From NCBI GenBank assembly GCA_028015205.1, contig CM051519.1, positions 83,101,539-83,165,538 on the forward strand: a stretch of 64,000 bases of DNA, given 5' to 3'. The notes under the pieces were generated by a model, which saw only the letters and a program-made list of their open reading frames with translations, was not told the DNA's origin and did not search any database. Position 1 is the stretch's first letter, and every line of letters starts with the position of its first letter. Source of the DNA: Mytilisepta virgata. Lineage: Eukaryota > Mollusca > Bivalvia > Mytilida > Mytilidae. A program made the position numbers and the translations under genes. Shown in pieces: positions 53,798 to 64,000 of this stretch.

Positions 53798-56124
53798 TCA
53801 TTATTTATAAATATTGTATGGATTTTAAAACCTCGACCAAGTTATCCTGTAATGAGGTTTTTTCAAACCAAAATCTTCAAATTTTGCTGATAAAGGATAC
53901 ATCTATTGTGTAAGTATGGGATATATACCTGAGGGTGTTAGTCCGACAGAGGTATATCCAATTTATATCTTGATATTCTGAAACGTGCAAATGATAGTTT
54001 TTAATAATCTAGATTGGGGGAGGGGGTCTTTCAGGAATTTCACCTTCTTCAAAGATGAACTATGATCAATGTAGAATATCTCGTTTAATTTTATATTGGC
54101 TTTTATAGTATGTATTGTACATCAGAGTGCCATGATAAATAAGGCGGAGGTTTGGATACACATAAAACCGGTTTAACATAGCCACTGTTCAGTGTCTGTA
54201 CCAAGTCAGACTATACTGACTCTGTTGTGTTTATGTTTGTGTTTTGTGCTCTTTTATGTTATATTTTTGTCTGGGGTTCTCTCTTTTGGGTAGCGTTACG
54301 TGATTGGTATGTCATTGTTAACTTTTCCTGTCATCCCTTTTATTGTTTATACATGACCGAGATAGGTTAGTTATAAAGAGTATATATAAAGTATCATTTT
54401 CTCACTAAATTTCATACACGTATTGAAATGCCAAGAACGGAACTGATGAAACGCTCGAAGGAATAATTTTAAATCATGAAACAACGAAACCGAAATTTGG
54501 AAATCCGAAATATAATATATAAAAAGAATGTAATTAAACACAAAAGTCATTGTCATGTTTACAATAGAAGCTTATTCATCATAAGTAGGTTATATTGTAT
54601 AACCTGTCCCAAAATTTAAAACAATCCTTAATCAAAATTTTCGTAAAAGTGTTTCAATATCATTTTTTTATATACAAAATCGACTGAGAAAATTAATCGT
54701 TTCCACAAGATATATAACTATCTTCTAGAAATAATTGAATGGTGAAAAAATTTATCTATAATTATTTTTTCATATCTCAAATAATTTTCGACGAACCATA
54801 AATATGACAAACGAAACAAGACGGACATGAAAGCATCGTCGGTTACATTATATAAATACATATCAAAATCTTTCTACAACGTCCACAATTATCGGAAAAA
54901 AGTGGCGTTGACAACCACATTTAAGATTAATTAAAGGATGCTTCATTGATTATATTAGTGTGTGATTGGGGATTGTTGATCAGGTATAATTTATCTGAAA
55001 TTAAAAAATGTAAAGAAAAGGTGTAGACGACAATCAGGCATCTTATCTTCTATCATTCGCAAATTCCCGATAGCCAGACAAAACGGTAATCTTAAAAAAG
55101 AAATTTCATTAAATAGCTCGAAATACCACTAGTCCTTGAGTTATTTGAGCTGAACCAAATAAATTTACTCCACATTTTCATATTGAATTTGGAATACAAG
55201 TCGGACGTACATTACATTTAACCAAACAGCAGAAAATATAATATTATGTAGCTTATTTTCGATATTAAACATTATGTATAATTTGTAAGAATTCATGAAT
55301 TATATGTATATATGAATTTTGAGTAATTTAATATTTGGTCAAGTTTATTTTGATCATAGTAAAACTATGTGTAAGCAGACAGTCGTATAGGTTACAGTTT
55401 AATTTTCTGCCAAGAAAACCTTACCTTGCTTCTGTAACGATTTAAATGATTTTATTCAAAAATTTAAAGAGACGTTACTTTATACCCTTAACTTTTAGAA
55501 GTGAAAAATAATACAAGAGTAAAGCATATAAGGTTTTAGAAGTATGAATGTATTATCTTAAAACATTGATTATTACCGAATCTAGAGAGAATCGGCATTT
55601 CATAGTTTTACATACAGAGTCCGCTTTCCGTGCATTTTTTTTCAGTATTGATCCAACGGTATTATCGTCAGCACTATCCAAGGCCTAAATGTGGAATGCT
55701 GCAATAACGAAATACGTTGTAAGGTTGACTTAAATGTCAAATTACCAAAAATATAAAGATAAAAGAGTATGATGAAGGGTTATTTTCGTGTGCAACACAT
55801 TTGAGCATATCTCCGTTTTAAATCATGGATGGATGGATGAATTTTTGTTTAAAATCTAGTTGCAAACATAAGGTGCATATCAGGACGAGAACATGTTGGT
55901 ATTAAATGAACGTGATCGATGCTTTAGACTAGACCGACACGCTGATCCGGATTTTTACCGTGTTAGCTCACGAAGTAACTGTCTGTATGAAGACATATCA
56001 CCCACATTATACTGACTGCTAGCCGACCTGTCCTTTCTCGATATTTTTGTTTGTTTTTTCTTCATTTTTTAAAAATGTAAAATTCTTTTTTACTTTTTTT
56101 AAATATGTAATAAATAGATCATTA

Positions 56125-56228
56125 CATGGCATTTTCGATATCGGCCCTGGTATCATACTTCAACCCATATCGGACCTCGGGCTAAAGCCCTCAGTCCGAT
56201 ATGGGAGTCTCGGGATGATACTAGGTCC
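56125..56228. mobile_element. palindromic MITE, unit 2, right end deleted
   Basis: Same element as 53676-53797, but the last part (GATATGGAAAATGCCATG and the right TCATTA) is missing. The sequence continues directly with CATAAATATTG. Confidence 0.75.
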
Positions 56229-58593
56229 ATAAATATTGTATGGATTTTAAAACCTCGACCAAGTTATCCTGTAATGAGGTTTTTTTCAAACCAAAATATT
56301 CAAATTTTGCTGATAAAGGATACATCTATTGTGTAAGTATTGGATATATACCTGAGGGTGTTAGTCCGACAGAGGTATATCCAATTTATATCTTGATATT
56401 CTGAAACGTGCAAATGATAGTTTTTAATAATCTAGAGTTGGGGAGCGGGTCTTTCAGGAATCTCACCTTCTTCAAAGATGAACTATGATCAATGTAGAAT
56501 ATCTCGTTAAATTTTATATTGGCTTTTATAGTATGTATTGTACATCAGAGTGCCAGGATAAATAAGGCGGAGCTAGGTTTGGATACACATAAAAACGGTT
56601 TAACATAGCCACTGTTCAGTGTCTGTACCAAGTCAGACTATACTGACTCTGTTGTGTTTATGTTTGTGTTTTGTGCTCTTTTATGTTATATTTTTGTCTG
56701 GGGTTCTCTCTTTTGGGTAGCGTTAAGTGATTGGTATGTCATTGTTAACTTTTCCTGTCATCCCTTTTATTGTTTATACATGACCGAGATAGGTTAGTTA
56801 TAAAGAGTATATTTAAAGTATCATTATCTCACTAAATTTCATACATGTATTGAAATGCCAAGAACCGAACTGATGAAACGCTCGGAGGAATAATTTTAAA
56901 TCATGAAACAACGAGGCCGAAATTTGGAAATCCGAAATATAATATATAAAAAGAATGTAATTAAACACAAAAGTCATTGTCATGTTTATAATAGAAGCTT
57001 ATTCATCCTAAGATGATCACAAAAATAAAATCCTTTGTAACGAAATCCATCAATGACAATTATGAAACTTTAATACTTTTGAATATTGTCATATCAAATA
57101 TATGAAAGTAAATTAAAGCTTTTCGTGGTACTTAAAGGATAATTGATAAGAATATGTAGAAAATGATGCCCTAATCGCCTGTTATTTTGTGGTGTTCTTC
57201 TAAAAACAATTGAATGGTGAAAAAATTTATCATTATTTTCTCATATCTCAAATAATCTTCGACGAACCATAAATATGATATACGAAACAAGACGGACATG
57301 AAAGCATGGTCGGTTACATTATATAAATACATATCAAAATTTTTCTACAACGTCCACAATTATCGGAAAAAGTGGCGTTGACAACCACATTTAAGACTGA
57401 TTACAGGATGCTTCATTGATTATATTAGTGTGTGATTGGCGATTGTTAATGATGTATAATTTATCTGAAATTAACAAATGTAAAGAAAAGGTTTAGACGA
57501 CAATCAGGCATCTTATCTTCCATCATTCGCAAATTCCCGATAGCCAGACAAAACGGTAATCCAAAAAAAGAAATTTCATTAAATAGCTCGAAATACCACT
57601 GGCCTTGAGTTATTCGAGCTCAACCGAATACATTTACTCCACATTTTCATATTGAATTTGAAATACAAGTCGGACGTACATGACATTTAACCAAACAGCA
57701 GAAAATATAATATTATGTAGCTTATTTTCGATATTAAACATTATGTATAATTTGTAAGAATTCGTGAATTATATGTATATATGAGTTTTGAGTAATTTAA
57801 TATTTGTTCAAGTTTATTTTTATAATAGTAGAACTATATGTAAGCAGACAGTAGTATATGTTACAATTTAATTTTCTGCCAAGAAAACCTTACCTTCCTT
57901 CTGTACCAATTTAAATGATTTTATTCAAAAATTTAAAGAGACATTACTTCATACCCTTAACTTTTTGAAGTGAAAAATAATACAAGAGTAAAGCATATAA
58001 GGTTTTAGAAGTATGAATGTATTATCTTAAAACATTAATAATCACCGAATCTAGAGAGAATCGGCATTTCATAGTTTTACATACAGAGTCCGCTTTCCGT
58101 GCATTTTTTTCAGTATTGATCCAACGGTATTATCGTCAGCACTATCCAAGGCCTAAATGTGGAATGCTGCAATAACGAAATACGTTGTAGGGTTGACTTA
58201 AATGTCAAATTACCAAAAATGTAAAGATAAAAGAGTATGATGAAGGGTTATATTCGTGTGTAACACATTTGAGCAGATCTCCGTTTTAAATCATGGATGG
58301 ATGGATGAATTTTTGTTTAAAATCTAGTTGCAAACATAAGGTGCATATCAGGACGAGAACATGTTGGTATTAAATGAATGTGATCGATGCTTTAGACTAG
58401 ACCGACACGCTGATCCAGATTTTTAACGTGTTAGCTCACGAAGTAACTGTCTGTATGAAAACATATCACCCACATTATACTGACTTCTAGCCGACCAGTC
58501 CTTTCTCTTTATTTTTGTTTGTTTTTTTCTCCATTTTTTAAAAATGTAAAATTCTTTTTTACTTTTTTTAAATATGTAATAAATAGATCATTA

Positions 58594-58715
58594 CATGGCA
58601 TTTTCCATATCGGCCCTGGTATCATACTTCAACCCATATCGGACCTCGGGCTAAAGCCCTCAGTCCGATATGGGAGTCTCGGGATGATACTAGGTCCGAT
58701 ATGGAAAATGCCATG
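58594..58715. mobile_element. 122 bp palindromic MITE, unit 3
   Basis: Full-length copy with the left flank TCATTA (58588-58593) and right flank TCATAA, one mismatch from a perfect duplication. Confidence 0.8.
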
Positions 58716-59799
58716 TCATAATCTATAAATATTGTATGGATTTTAAAACCTCGACCAAGTTATCCTGTAATGAGGTTTTTTCAAACCAAAATCTTCAAAT
58801 TTTGCTGATAAAGGATATATCTATTGTGTAAGTATTTGATATATCCCTGAGGGTGTTAGTCCGACAGAGGTATATCCAATTTATATCTTGATATTCTGAA
58901 ACGTGCAAATGATAGTTTTAATAATCTAGAGTGGGGGAGGGGGTCTTTCAGGAATCTCACCTTCTTCAAAGATGAACTATGATCAATGTAGAATATCTCG
59001 TTAAATTTTATATTGGCTTTTATAGTATGTATTGTACATCAGAGTGCCAGGATAAATAAGGCGGAGGTTTGGATACACATTAAACCGGTTTAACATAGCC
59101 ACTGTTCAGTGTCTGTACCAAGTCAGACTATACTGACTCTGTTGTGTTTATGTTTGTGTTTTGTGCTCTTTTATATTATATTTTTGTCTGGGGTTCTCTC
59201 TGTTGGATAGCGTTAAGTGATTGGTATGTCATTGTTAACTTTTCCTGTCATCCCTTTTATTGTTTATACATGACCGAGATAGGTTAGTTATAAAGAGTAT
59301 ATTTAAAGTATCATTTTCTCACTAAATTTCACACACGTATTGAAATGCCAAGAACCGAACAGATGAAACGCTCGGAGGAATAATTTTAAATCATGAAACA
59401 ACGAGGCCGAAATTTGGAAATCCGAAATATAATATATAAAAAGAATGTAATTAAACACAAAAGTCATTGTCATGTTTACAATAGAAGCTTATTCATCCTA
59501 AGATGATCACAAAAATAAAATCCTTTGTAACGAAATCCATCAATGACAATTATGAAATTTTAATACTTTTGAATATTGTCATATCAAATATATGAAAGTA
59601 AATTAAAGCTTTTCGTAGTACTTAAAGGATAATTTAAGATGAGAATTATCTTCAGCACTATCCATAACCTCAATGTTGAATGCTGCAATAACGAAATGTT
59701 TTGCAAGGAAGAATTAAATGTCAAATTACCAAAATTGTAAAGCTAAAAGAGGGTGATGAAGGCTCATTTTCGTGTGCAACACATTTGCCCAGACCTCCG

Positions 59800-60102
59800 T
59801 CTAGTGATAACCATTAGGTGCATATCAGGACGAGAACATGTTGATATGCTTTGTACTACACCGACACACTGAGCCGGATTTTTAACAAGTAAGCTCACGA
59901 CGTAACTGTCAGCAGGAAGACGTATCACCCCACTTGGACACATTATACTGACCCCGAGCCGACCAGTCCTTTGCTTTTGCTCCTAGATGCCGCGTGCTTG
60001 GAAGAGAAGCAGCAAATGCCAAGTTTATTGTTTTTGGTTTGACCCGGCCGTGGATCGAACCCAATCGAGGCGAGCACGCTACCACGAGACCACCGAGGCG
60101 GT
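59800..60102 (-). mobile_element. tRNA-derived SINE
   Basis: In minus sense it has an ACCGCCTCGGTGGTCTCGTG-type head, a shortened B-box region (about 15 bases lost between GATTGGG and GTTCGATCC), the common body, and CTCGTCCTGATATGCACCTA before a short tail. The open frame at 59909-60169 is an artefact of this SINE. Confidence 0.8.
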
Positions 60103-60104
60103 TA

Positions 60105-60645
60105 TATATATCATAAAATGTCATAATTCTATAATATATAAATATATCCTTTGCTGAAGGTCTATGCAAGGTTATATCGACCTGAGATAATCATATCGAC
60201 CGAGGATAATGTTCGGGGTTGATATGCTTCTCCTGGTCCATATAACATGTATCAACAAACAACAAAGGCTACATTTGTTATATTATTAAATGGCACCTTA
60301 AAGGGCTAAAATATCATAAAAATTTAATAAATCAGCACATGTTGAATGAACAAGAAAAAAACATATGATTATTCTTAAAGTTCCTCTTGAAAATATTGTA
60401 GTTTATGGTCACACTCTGACAGTTGTTTAAGAATGGTAAAGAAATTTTTCCAACTATTTTTAGAAACCGTGCAATGTGTCCAGTCAATCCGCAAAAAGAC
60501 AGGGGATCATATGATGCAGTTCTAACGAATCACAGCAGAAATCACTCAATTAATAATATTAATTTATATCATGATGTCGTGAAAGGAATCCTGCAGTTAT
60601 CTTAATTTATCATTGCACAAGGTAAAATTCCTGAAAGACCCCACT
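60105..60645. other. no gene seen
   Basis: AT-rich spacer. A short open frame at 60423-60605 (+) shows no domain. GAAAGACCCCACTTCT at 60631 resembles text inside the tandem units. Confidence 0.45.
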
Positions 60646-60648
60646 TCT

Positions 60649-61150
60649 AAAAAGGACAAATATACCTAAGGAGCAATCAAGAAACGTAATCCATTGGACA
60701 GACAAACCCGTGAAGATAAGTGAACAACCACAAGCACAACAAATAAACACAGAAAACTAAAAAAACAATGAACAAAACGAACTCCTATAAAAACCAGGAG
60801 TGAACCCAGGTGCTCCGGAAGGGTAAGCAGTTCCTGCTCCGTATACGGCACCCGTCGTGAAGTTCAACAAAGTCAATCCGGTGGAAGTCACAAATCGGTG
60901 GAGGCACATGAAAGGTTACAACAGTGGGAACAGGTCCAACATCATCTTAGATATTGGAACTCGGTAATGGCCAATCAATTCATGATGACGACCGAAAAAT
61001 TTCCTAAGTGATGACATCAGCTTATCCCTGATAAAACCCTGGTTAAGAAGCTTTTGTGACAGCAGTAATCCTCTTTGTCGAAAGTCAGGGTAACTCACGC
61101 AGGCCCTTGAAAATTGGATAAGCTGAGAAACGTAGACGCCATATGCAGGT
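60649..61150 (-). mobile_element. Naiad-type element, strongly 5'-truncated (N5)
   Basis: The common 3' terminus is at 60650. The RT C-terminus runs from SPAYGVYVSQLIQFSRACV through KKFFGRHHELIGHYRVPIS-type text to the stop at 60916. It breaks at about 61150 into unrelated sequence. Confidence 0.87.
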
Positions 61151-62590
61151 GATAAATTATCAAAACCTATCATTTGCTGTTTTCAAGAGTATCATGATAT
61201 AAATCTGATAACGCCCTCAGAGGTATATCCAATACTTACATAGCTATGTAATTTGATAACGCCCTCAGTGGTATATCCAATACTTACATAATAGCTATTA
61301 ATCATAGATTCATTGGCGAAAAATATACTAGCAATTTACAATTAAATATTTGTTTCAGTTTAATATATGACTAATGTACATTGTACGGCCACGGCTTAAA
61401 CGCTATCTTTATTCCGCCAACAGAATTGGAGTTAAGCCGTGACGATTGGTAGTGGTGTTCCCACGGAGTCGATATTATAAACATGTAGCACAATTCTCTC
61501 AAGTGTATAAATGCTTAAAAATACACTAGAAGCAGCAGAAAAATTCGAAAATATTGTAAAACAGTACGAAATGTAAAATATTTCACTTAAGAAGAGGTGG
61601 GAGGGTGGGAAATAATATTCCTACGCTTTATACTATTTAAAAAATACGTTACAAAATAGTTAAATTCCTTGTTCTCTTTGTTATGGTAAAGTATCTAATG
61701 AGAGAGAAAACGATTACCAACAGAGTCACGTGGTATGCATAACAACTGTTGCTATGTTTCATCATTCTTTTACTTAATAAGTTTTATAAATAGAAAGGTA
61801 TGTTTCATCATTCTTTTACTAAATGCATAAGGCAACCAACAGCAATTCACTCAGATAATCGGATATATTCCTTAAATGAATAAATCGTGATATTTTATCA
61901 GCAAAATATGAATCTGTTTGGTCACAAAACCACATTATGGCTGGGATATACCCCTGGGGGTGACAGCCCGACAGAGGTATATCCTATTTATATCATGTGT
62001 CCCTGAAACTTCCAAAGAATAGGTTTTTATATTTTCAAAGAATTTCACCTTTTTTTAAGATAAACTATGATAAACGTAGAATATCTCGTAAAATTTTATG
62101 CCATCATGATAAAAATGGTAAAATGGCAGAGGTTTTAAAATCAATACAAAATCTTGTGGAAATACAAGCAGAATATAGGTAATGCTGAGGTGTGGTGCAA
62201 AATCGGTTGATCATATGAACTGTGTAATTTCATGATCATAGCTGCCCAGTAAGGTTCAAACTGCCTCTTTGGTTTCAAGCAAAACATTTTTAAGTGAATT
62301 TTCCATTATAAACCTGTTTCACGAAAATCCTCTGTAGTGACCATCTCGATTAGCATTTCATGTCATCAGACACAATTCTGAAAGAAGACCAAATAAAGAC
62401 CATTCCTGCCAACCTGTGAACAATTGGTTAACTGATATCAGAAAAGATTATTTTTAAAATGAATTTTCTAACAAGAACATATATTAAACGTTTGGATGTA
62501 GTGTCCATCTTAGATAACAGACAAGGCCATTACACACAATTTTTGAAAGAGGCCACTTAAGCCCAATTGCTTACAACTATATGGGCTTAA
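61150..62590. repeat. no gene; local repeats
   Basis: A 48 bp tandem duplication (TGATAACGCCCTCAG at 61206 and 61254, each followed by GGTATATCCAATACTTACAT) lies here. A related GGGATATACCCC...GACAGAGGTATATCC element is at 61943-61985; the same motif occurs in the 2.45 kb units. Bases 62170-62560 resemble the 165 bp-unit repeat (GTCATCAGACACAATTCTGA, AAAGACCATTCCTGCCAA). Confidence 0.55.
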
Positions 62591-62596
62591 AAGAAA

Positions 62597-62757
62597 CGAA
62601 AAGGACAAATATATCTACATAGCAATCACAACAACATAATCCATTGGATAGACAAATCCGGGAAGACAAATGAACAACCACAGGCACAACAAATACACAC
62701 AGAAAACTAAAAAACAATGAACAACACGAACTCCCATCAAAACCAGGAGTGAACCAG
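62597..62757 (-). mobile_element. Naiad 3' UTR fragment (N6)
   Basis: Only the 3' UTR remains, from the terminus AAAAGGACAAATATATCTAC to the AACCAGGAGTGAACC segment. No RT sequence is retained. Confidence 0.8.
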
Positions 62758-62759
62758 GT

Positions 62760-63160
62760 CCAAATATCTTTATTTGAAAAAGATATATTTCAGCCGAAAA
62801 CTCCTATCGAGATATTTACTTTACCTTGTTTTGTTCCAAAGGTCATGTGTATAAATATATTTATTATTTCCATATCATGGTCACATGTAACTTCATTATT
62901 AAAACAATAATAATAAACTAATAAAAACAACTATTTTATAACTGAATAAATCTTTTAGATATGTACACTTTCGATGTGTTTTACTCATTCTTCAAAATAA
63001 AGACTTTCTAGCTCGAAAACTGAAACCACATAAATAATATACCACTATGTGGACGACCGATAGAGCAGAACATCCCAAAAAGGCCTGAGTTCAATAACTC
63101 ATAATTTTGTCAAAAGAAACTGCCAATATTCATATACAATATGTGTACATCCATCATACA
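62760..63160. other. no gene seen
   Basis: AT-rich spacer between the Naiad 3' fragment and a SINE. Confidence 0.5.
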
Positions 63161-63164
63161 TTTT

Positions 63165-63495
63165 TGAACCGCTCGGTGGTCTCATAGTAGCGTTCTCCCC
63201 TCGTGTGCGGAAGGTTGCGTGTTAGATCCCTGTCCGTGTCAAACCAAAGACATTAAAATCGGTATATGCAGCTTCTCCGCCAAGCACGCGTCATATAGGA
63301 AATAGCAAAGGACTGAGTGGAGTGATATGTCTTCCTGTGGATATTTACCTCGTGAGCTAGCATGTTAAATATCCGACTCAGCGTGTCGGTCTAGTAATTA
63401 GGGATCGTATTCATATCATATAAACATGTTCTCGTCTCGATTTGCACCAAATGGTTGCCACTGGACGTTAAACAATAATTTATCCATCAATCATG
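63165..63495 (+). mobile_element. tRNA-derived SINE, full length
   Basis: The head is CCGCTCGGTGGTCTCATAGTA with a degraded B box (GTGTTAGATCCC). The body has AAACCAAAGACATTAAAATC, CTTCTCCGCCAAGCACGCG, CCTCGTGAGCTAGCATG and TCAGCGTGTCGGTCTAGTA. The 3' end is TGGTTGCCACTGGACGTTAA then ACAATAATTTATCCATCAATC. This copy gives the clearest 3' tail of the family. Confidence 0.85.
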
Positions 63496-63499
63496 CATT

Positions 63500-64000
63500 T
63501 TCACGAGGAATTATAAGAACAACGCCGATAACGGTAATTTAATTTACCCCTACTTCGTCAGTATACAATCATACCAATTTTGATGTACAAGATATTCATA
63601 TTTTGACAAATTGTGATTGGTCAGTTGTGCTCAAACCCGAAAATTCGAAACAATAGCCAAAAATGTAGAAGAAAAAATTCCATTATCAAAGTTAACAAAT
63701 GTGTACAAACATAAATAGTTTAGCTAGTTTTACAGTTAAAACGAGCACATTGTGACACTGCTATCTAATTTATGCACCGTCTAACGAAATTTTGAAGCTC
63801 TACCTTGTTGTTAATCATGCTGTATTGGCTTTTATATTATGTTTTATACACCAGCGTATCAGGATGGATAATGGGAAGGTTTCGATACACATAAAACCTG
63901 TTTACTGTTTAGGGTCTGTACCAAGTCAGACTACATTGGATCTCTGTTGTGTTTATTTTTATGTTTTGTGCTCTTCCATGTTATATTTTTGTCCGGGGTT
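63500..64000 (+). repeat. spacer and start of another copy of the 2.45 kb unit's right part
   Basis: From about 63815, ATTGGCTTTTATATTATG, CACATAAAACC, GTCTGTACCAAGTCAGACTA and TGTTATATTTTTGTC match 54100-54280 of the tandem unit. It is more diverged than the array copies and continues past the window end. Bases 63500-63800 show nothing recognisable. Confidence 0.7.

Larger units (their letters stand above)
52090..59636. repeat. tandem array of three 2.45-2.47 kb non-coding units
   Basis: A shared anchor, GATCCAACGGTATTATCGTC, occurs at 53201, 55650 and 58118, so periods are 2449 and 2468 bp. Unit identity is visibly high. A fragment resumes at 59645 (CAGCACTATCCA), and another partial copy runs from about 63800 out of the window. 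Each unit carries a SINE 3' half (minus), a palindromic MITE, a GGATATATACCT...AGGTATATCC inverted repeat, and a segment ending TCATGTTTACAATAGAAGC. Unit boundaries differ: the 1/2 junction carries the TAGGTTATAT hairpin half, whereas copies 2/3 and 3/end carry GATGATCACAAAAATAAAAT. No coding is seen. Confidence 0.9.

Noticed and set aside
53511..53810. Open frames repeated in each tandem unit (also 56047-56232 and 58519-58728).
   Set aside because: They read through the palindromic MITE and a T-rich tract; conservation follows from the recent tandem amplification.
54430..54480. CTGATGA followed by a GAAAC-like segment in the tandem unit.
   Set aside because: No helix II or helix I can be formed around it; not a hammerhead.
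59909..60169. 86-codon open frame with a tRNA-like start.
   Set aside because: It is read through a SINE; the tRNA-like head is a SINE promoter, not a tRNA gene.

Overview
This is a eukaryotic, AT-rich, mostly non-coding window, best explained as nuclear DNA of a bivalve mollusc. A mussel (Mytilus-like) origin is my inference from the repeat families, which I recognise from memory; no search was run. There are no operons, CRISPR arrays or credible tRNA/rRNA genes. The window holds a small receptor-gene family embedded in dense, mostly dead transposable elements.

Host genes (all minus strand): a two-exon gene (exon 1 at 43307-44410, exon 2 at 35517-36911) encodes an about 832-residue secreted-ectodomain 7TM receptor, with a signal peptide, Ser/Thr-rich stalk, somatomedin-B-like Cys domain and adhesion/secretin-like 7TM domain. 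Splice sites join in phase 0. A paralogous first exon lies at 5676-6806; its 7TM exon was not found and may lie left of the window. A decayed third copy, with pieces of both exons, lies at 24375-25640. The receptor-like loci are 18-19 kb apart in the same orientation.

Mobile elements: an I/Nimb-like LINE with RNase H and a structured 3' tail (1-2384); the 3' end of a canonical Penelope-like element with a hammerhead ribozyme motif (2385-2937); a LINE endonuclease fragment (7573-8260); a Tc1-like wreck (22164-22912); an EN/RT LINE remnant (about 40960-43190); several Naiad-type Penelope-like elements with N-terminal GIY-YIG, all on the minus strand, including a near-complete one at 47772-51110 with a 5'-truncated Naiad nested in its linker; tRNA-derived SINEs; and a 2.73 kb element with 498 bp terminal inverted repeats and a TAGAA target duplication (29878-32606).

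Repeats and RNA: two further complete hammerhead ribozyme motifs occur in opposite orientation at 4637-4680 (+) and 5093-5139 (-), with a broken paralogue of the first at 14580-14623. A non-coding array of about three 2.45-2.47 kb units covers 52090-59636; each unit contains a SINE 3' half and a palindromic MITE. A roughly 1 kb composite repeat made of six subunits is present twice in opposite orientation (12701-13695, 44685-45670). Long stretches (8.6-10.6, 11.1-12.5, 15.6-17.3, 19-20.6, 27.2-29.8, 32.6-35.5, 46-47.7 kb) show no recognisable gene.
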